From: Adineta vaga | Taxonomy: Eukaryota > Rotifera | Direction of reading: 5' to 3' | NCBI GenBank assembly: GCA_021613535.1 | Contig: CP075492.1 | Location: 19,220,001 to 19,284,000, forward strand | DNA: 64,000 bases | Part shown: piece after piece, positions 63,248-64,000 of the stretch | How the letters are laid out: each line of letters opens with the position of its first letter | Position numbering within the stretch: position 1 is the first letter of the stretch | The notes under the pieces: model-generated | What the model was told of the DNA's origin: nothing | Seen by the model: the letters and a program-made list of their open reading frames with translations, nothing else | The model's database searches: none | Made by a program: the position numbers and the translations under genes

Positions 63248-63963
63248 CTCGGCTGCTTTCCATACAAGAAAATCAAACAGCCAAGATTGAGGAATCTTCA
63301 AAAAACGAAGAGAGTCAAATTTGCAAATTGGGTGTTGAATAATTACACCAAAGATGATACAAAAATGTGGCTGTTTTCAGATGAAAAATATTTTGATTTA
63401 GATGGAATATATAACGTTCAGAACGATCGGGTGTGGGCTGTGAGCAGGAAAGAGGCTGATGAGAGAGGTGCTATACATGAAAAAACAAAATTTCCGGTGA
63501 AAGTAACGGTGTGGATGGGTGTGTGTGGAGAAGGACTGACGGTGCCTGTTATTTTTGAAGATGGGACAATGGATGCTCGAAGATACATTGATGAAGTTCT
63601 TCCAATAGCTTTAAAATGTGACAACAAAATATGTTAGGAAACAATTGGACGTATCTGCAAGATGGTGCTAAACCTCACACACATCATCTTAGTCAAGAAT
63701 GGTGTGCTGATCATTTTCCTGCATTTATCTCCAAGGATCATTGGCCTCCTGATTCACCTGATCTATGTCCATTTGATTATAGTTTATGGAATGAATTAGG
63801 TGAAGCTATAAACTGGGAACATGCAACAACAAAGGCAGCGTTAATAGAAGAGATAAAATGTTCTGTCAAAAGAGTTGATAAAAAAAAAGATTTTAAATTC
63901 TGTACTTGATTTTACTGAACGATTACGTTTAATAAAAAAAATGGAGGAAAGTATATTCGTTAA
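63248..63963 (+). pseudogene. Tc1/mariner-type transposase, 5'-truncated
   Basis: Starts within the protein at LGCFPYKKIKQPRLRNLQKT and continues KTKRVKFANWVLNN. Then come MWLFSDEKYFDLDG (first Asp), VTVWMGVCGEGLTVPVIFED, a one-base frameshift near 63630, WTYLQDGAKPHTHHLSQEWC (second Asp) and WPPDSPDLCPFDYSLWNEL (third Asp). After an A-run frameshift near 63890 the end ILNSVLDFTERLRLIKKMEE follows, with a stop about 63963. The N-terminal DNA-binding part is missing: the sequence begins exactly at the border of the palindrome at 63247. All three catalytic Asp remain, but two frameshifts make it inactive. Confidence 0.75.
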
Positions 63964-64000
63964 ATAAAATATACTATCTTGTGCAGAATTTCAAGCTCCT

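Noticed and set aside
1-64000. CRISPR array interpretation of the repeated CACCCACACCC arms
   Set aside because: Repeats are scattered kilobases apart in a eukaryotic genome and are palindromic elements, not regularly spaced direct repeats.

Overview
The window looks like a stretch of bdelloid rotifer nuclear genome (Rotaria/Adineta type). It is AT-rich, and most introns are short GT-AG introns of about 42-120 bases. The gene families are ones I associate with bdelloids: F-box/leucine-rich proteins, NHL/kelch-like propellers on a membrane anchor with a Thr-rich stalk, WWE plus arginine ADP-ribosyltransferases, orphan rhodopsin-like receptors, and uncharacterised multi-copy membrane proteins. 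Mariner, hAT, Tc1 and piggyBac-type DNA transposons are also present. The assignment rests on family recognition and base composition only; no search was run.

Layout. 0-9 kb: gene fragments, a membrane protein, a frameshifted F-box gene on the minus strand, a small secreted gene, an orphan 3' exon and a membrane protein with a beta-rich tail. 9-12.8 kb: mostly AT-rich spacer, a decayed SSUH2-like gene and a piggyBac-like MITE. 12.8-17.6 kb: a mucin-like membrane gene carrying an intact mariner in one intron, a MITE, and a small two-TM PH-like protein. 18-24.4 kb: a broken kelch gene, a 970-aa VWA protein, a decayed F-box gene and an NTF2-like protein. 25-30 kb: a WWE-ART gene, a broken membrane gene joined to a long telomere-like array, an Ap4A phosphorylase-like gene and a mariner remnant. 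30.8-38.3 kb: a three-exon receptor, an archaemetzincin, a seven-repeat kelch gene, a condensation/acyltransferase-like gene and a bacterial-type transglycosylase. 38.8-46.3 kb: small broken genes, then one long gene made of three homologous membrane modules. 46.8-50.3 kb: a complete hAT transposon with a perfect 8-bp target duplication. 50.6-64 kb: an ART pseudogene, a Gly/Met-rich small protein, an 880-aa secreted propeller protein, a decayed MetE-like gene, an unknown 270-aa protein, a second kelch gene and two Tc1/mariner remnants.

The most striking feature is a family of about 30 dispersed short palindromes of about 45-80 bp. Each has a G-rich left arm (CTTGAGGGTGTGGGTG) and a C-rich right arm (CACCCACACCCTCAAGAT) around a loop resembling TCTTCTCTTCTTTCAC. 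The arms are (TGTGGG)n, which I recall as the bdelloid telomeric repeat, placed head-to-head as in a telomere fusion. Several copies sit exactly where a gene or transposon fragment ends, and many lie just past the 3' ends of genes. One copy at 27.4 kb is expanded to 164 bp. This family is the best candidate here for something undescribed: a MITE family built from telomere-like repeats, scars of broken-end healing, or both.

The genes do not form an operon-like pathway. The window reads as accessory, rapidly turning-over DNA: many protein families with one or two copies each, a high share of broken copies, and recent transposon insertions.
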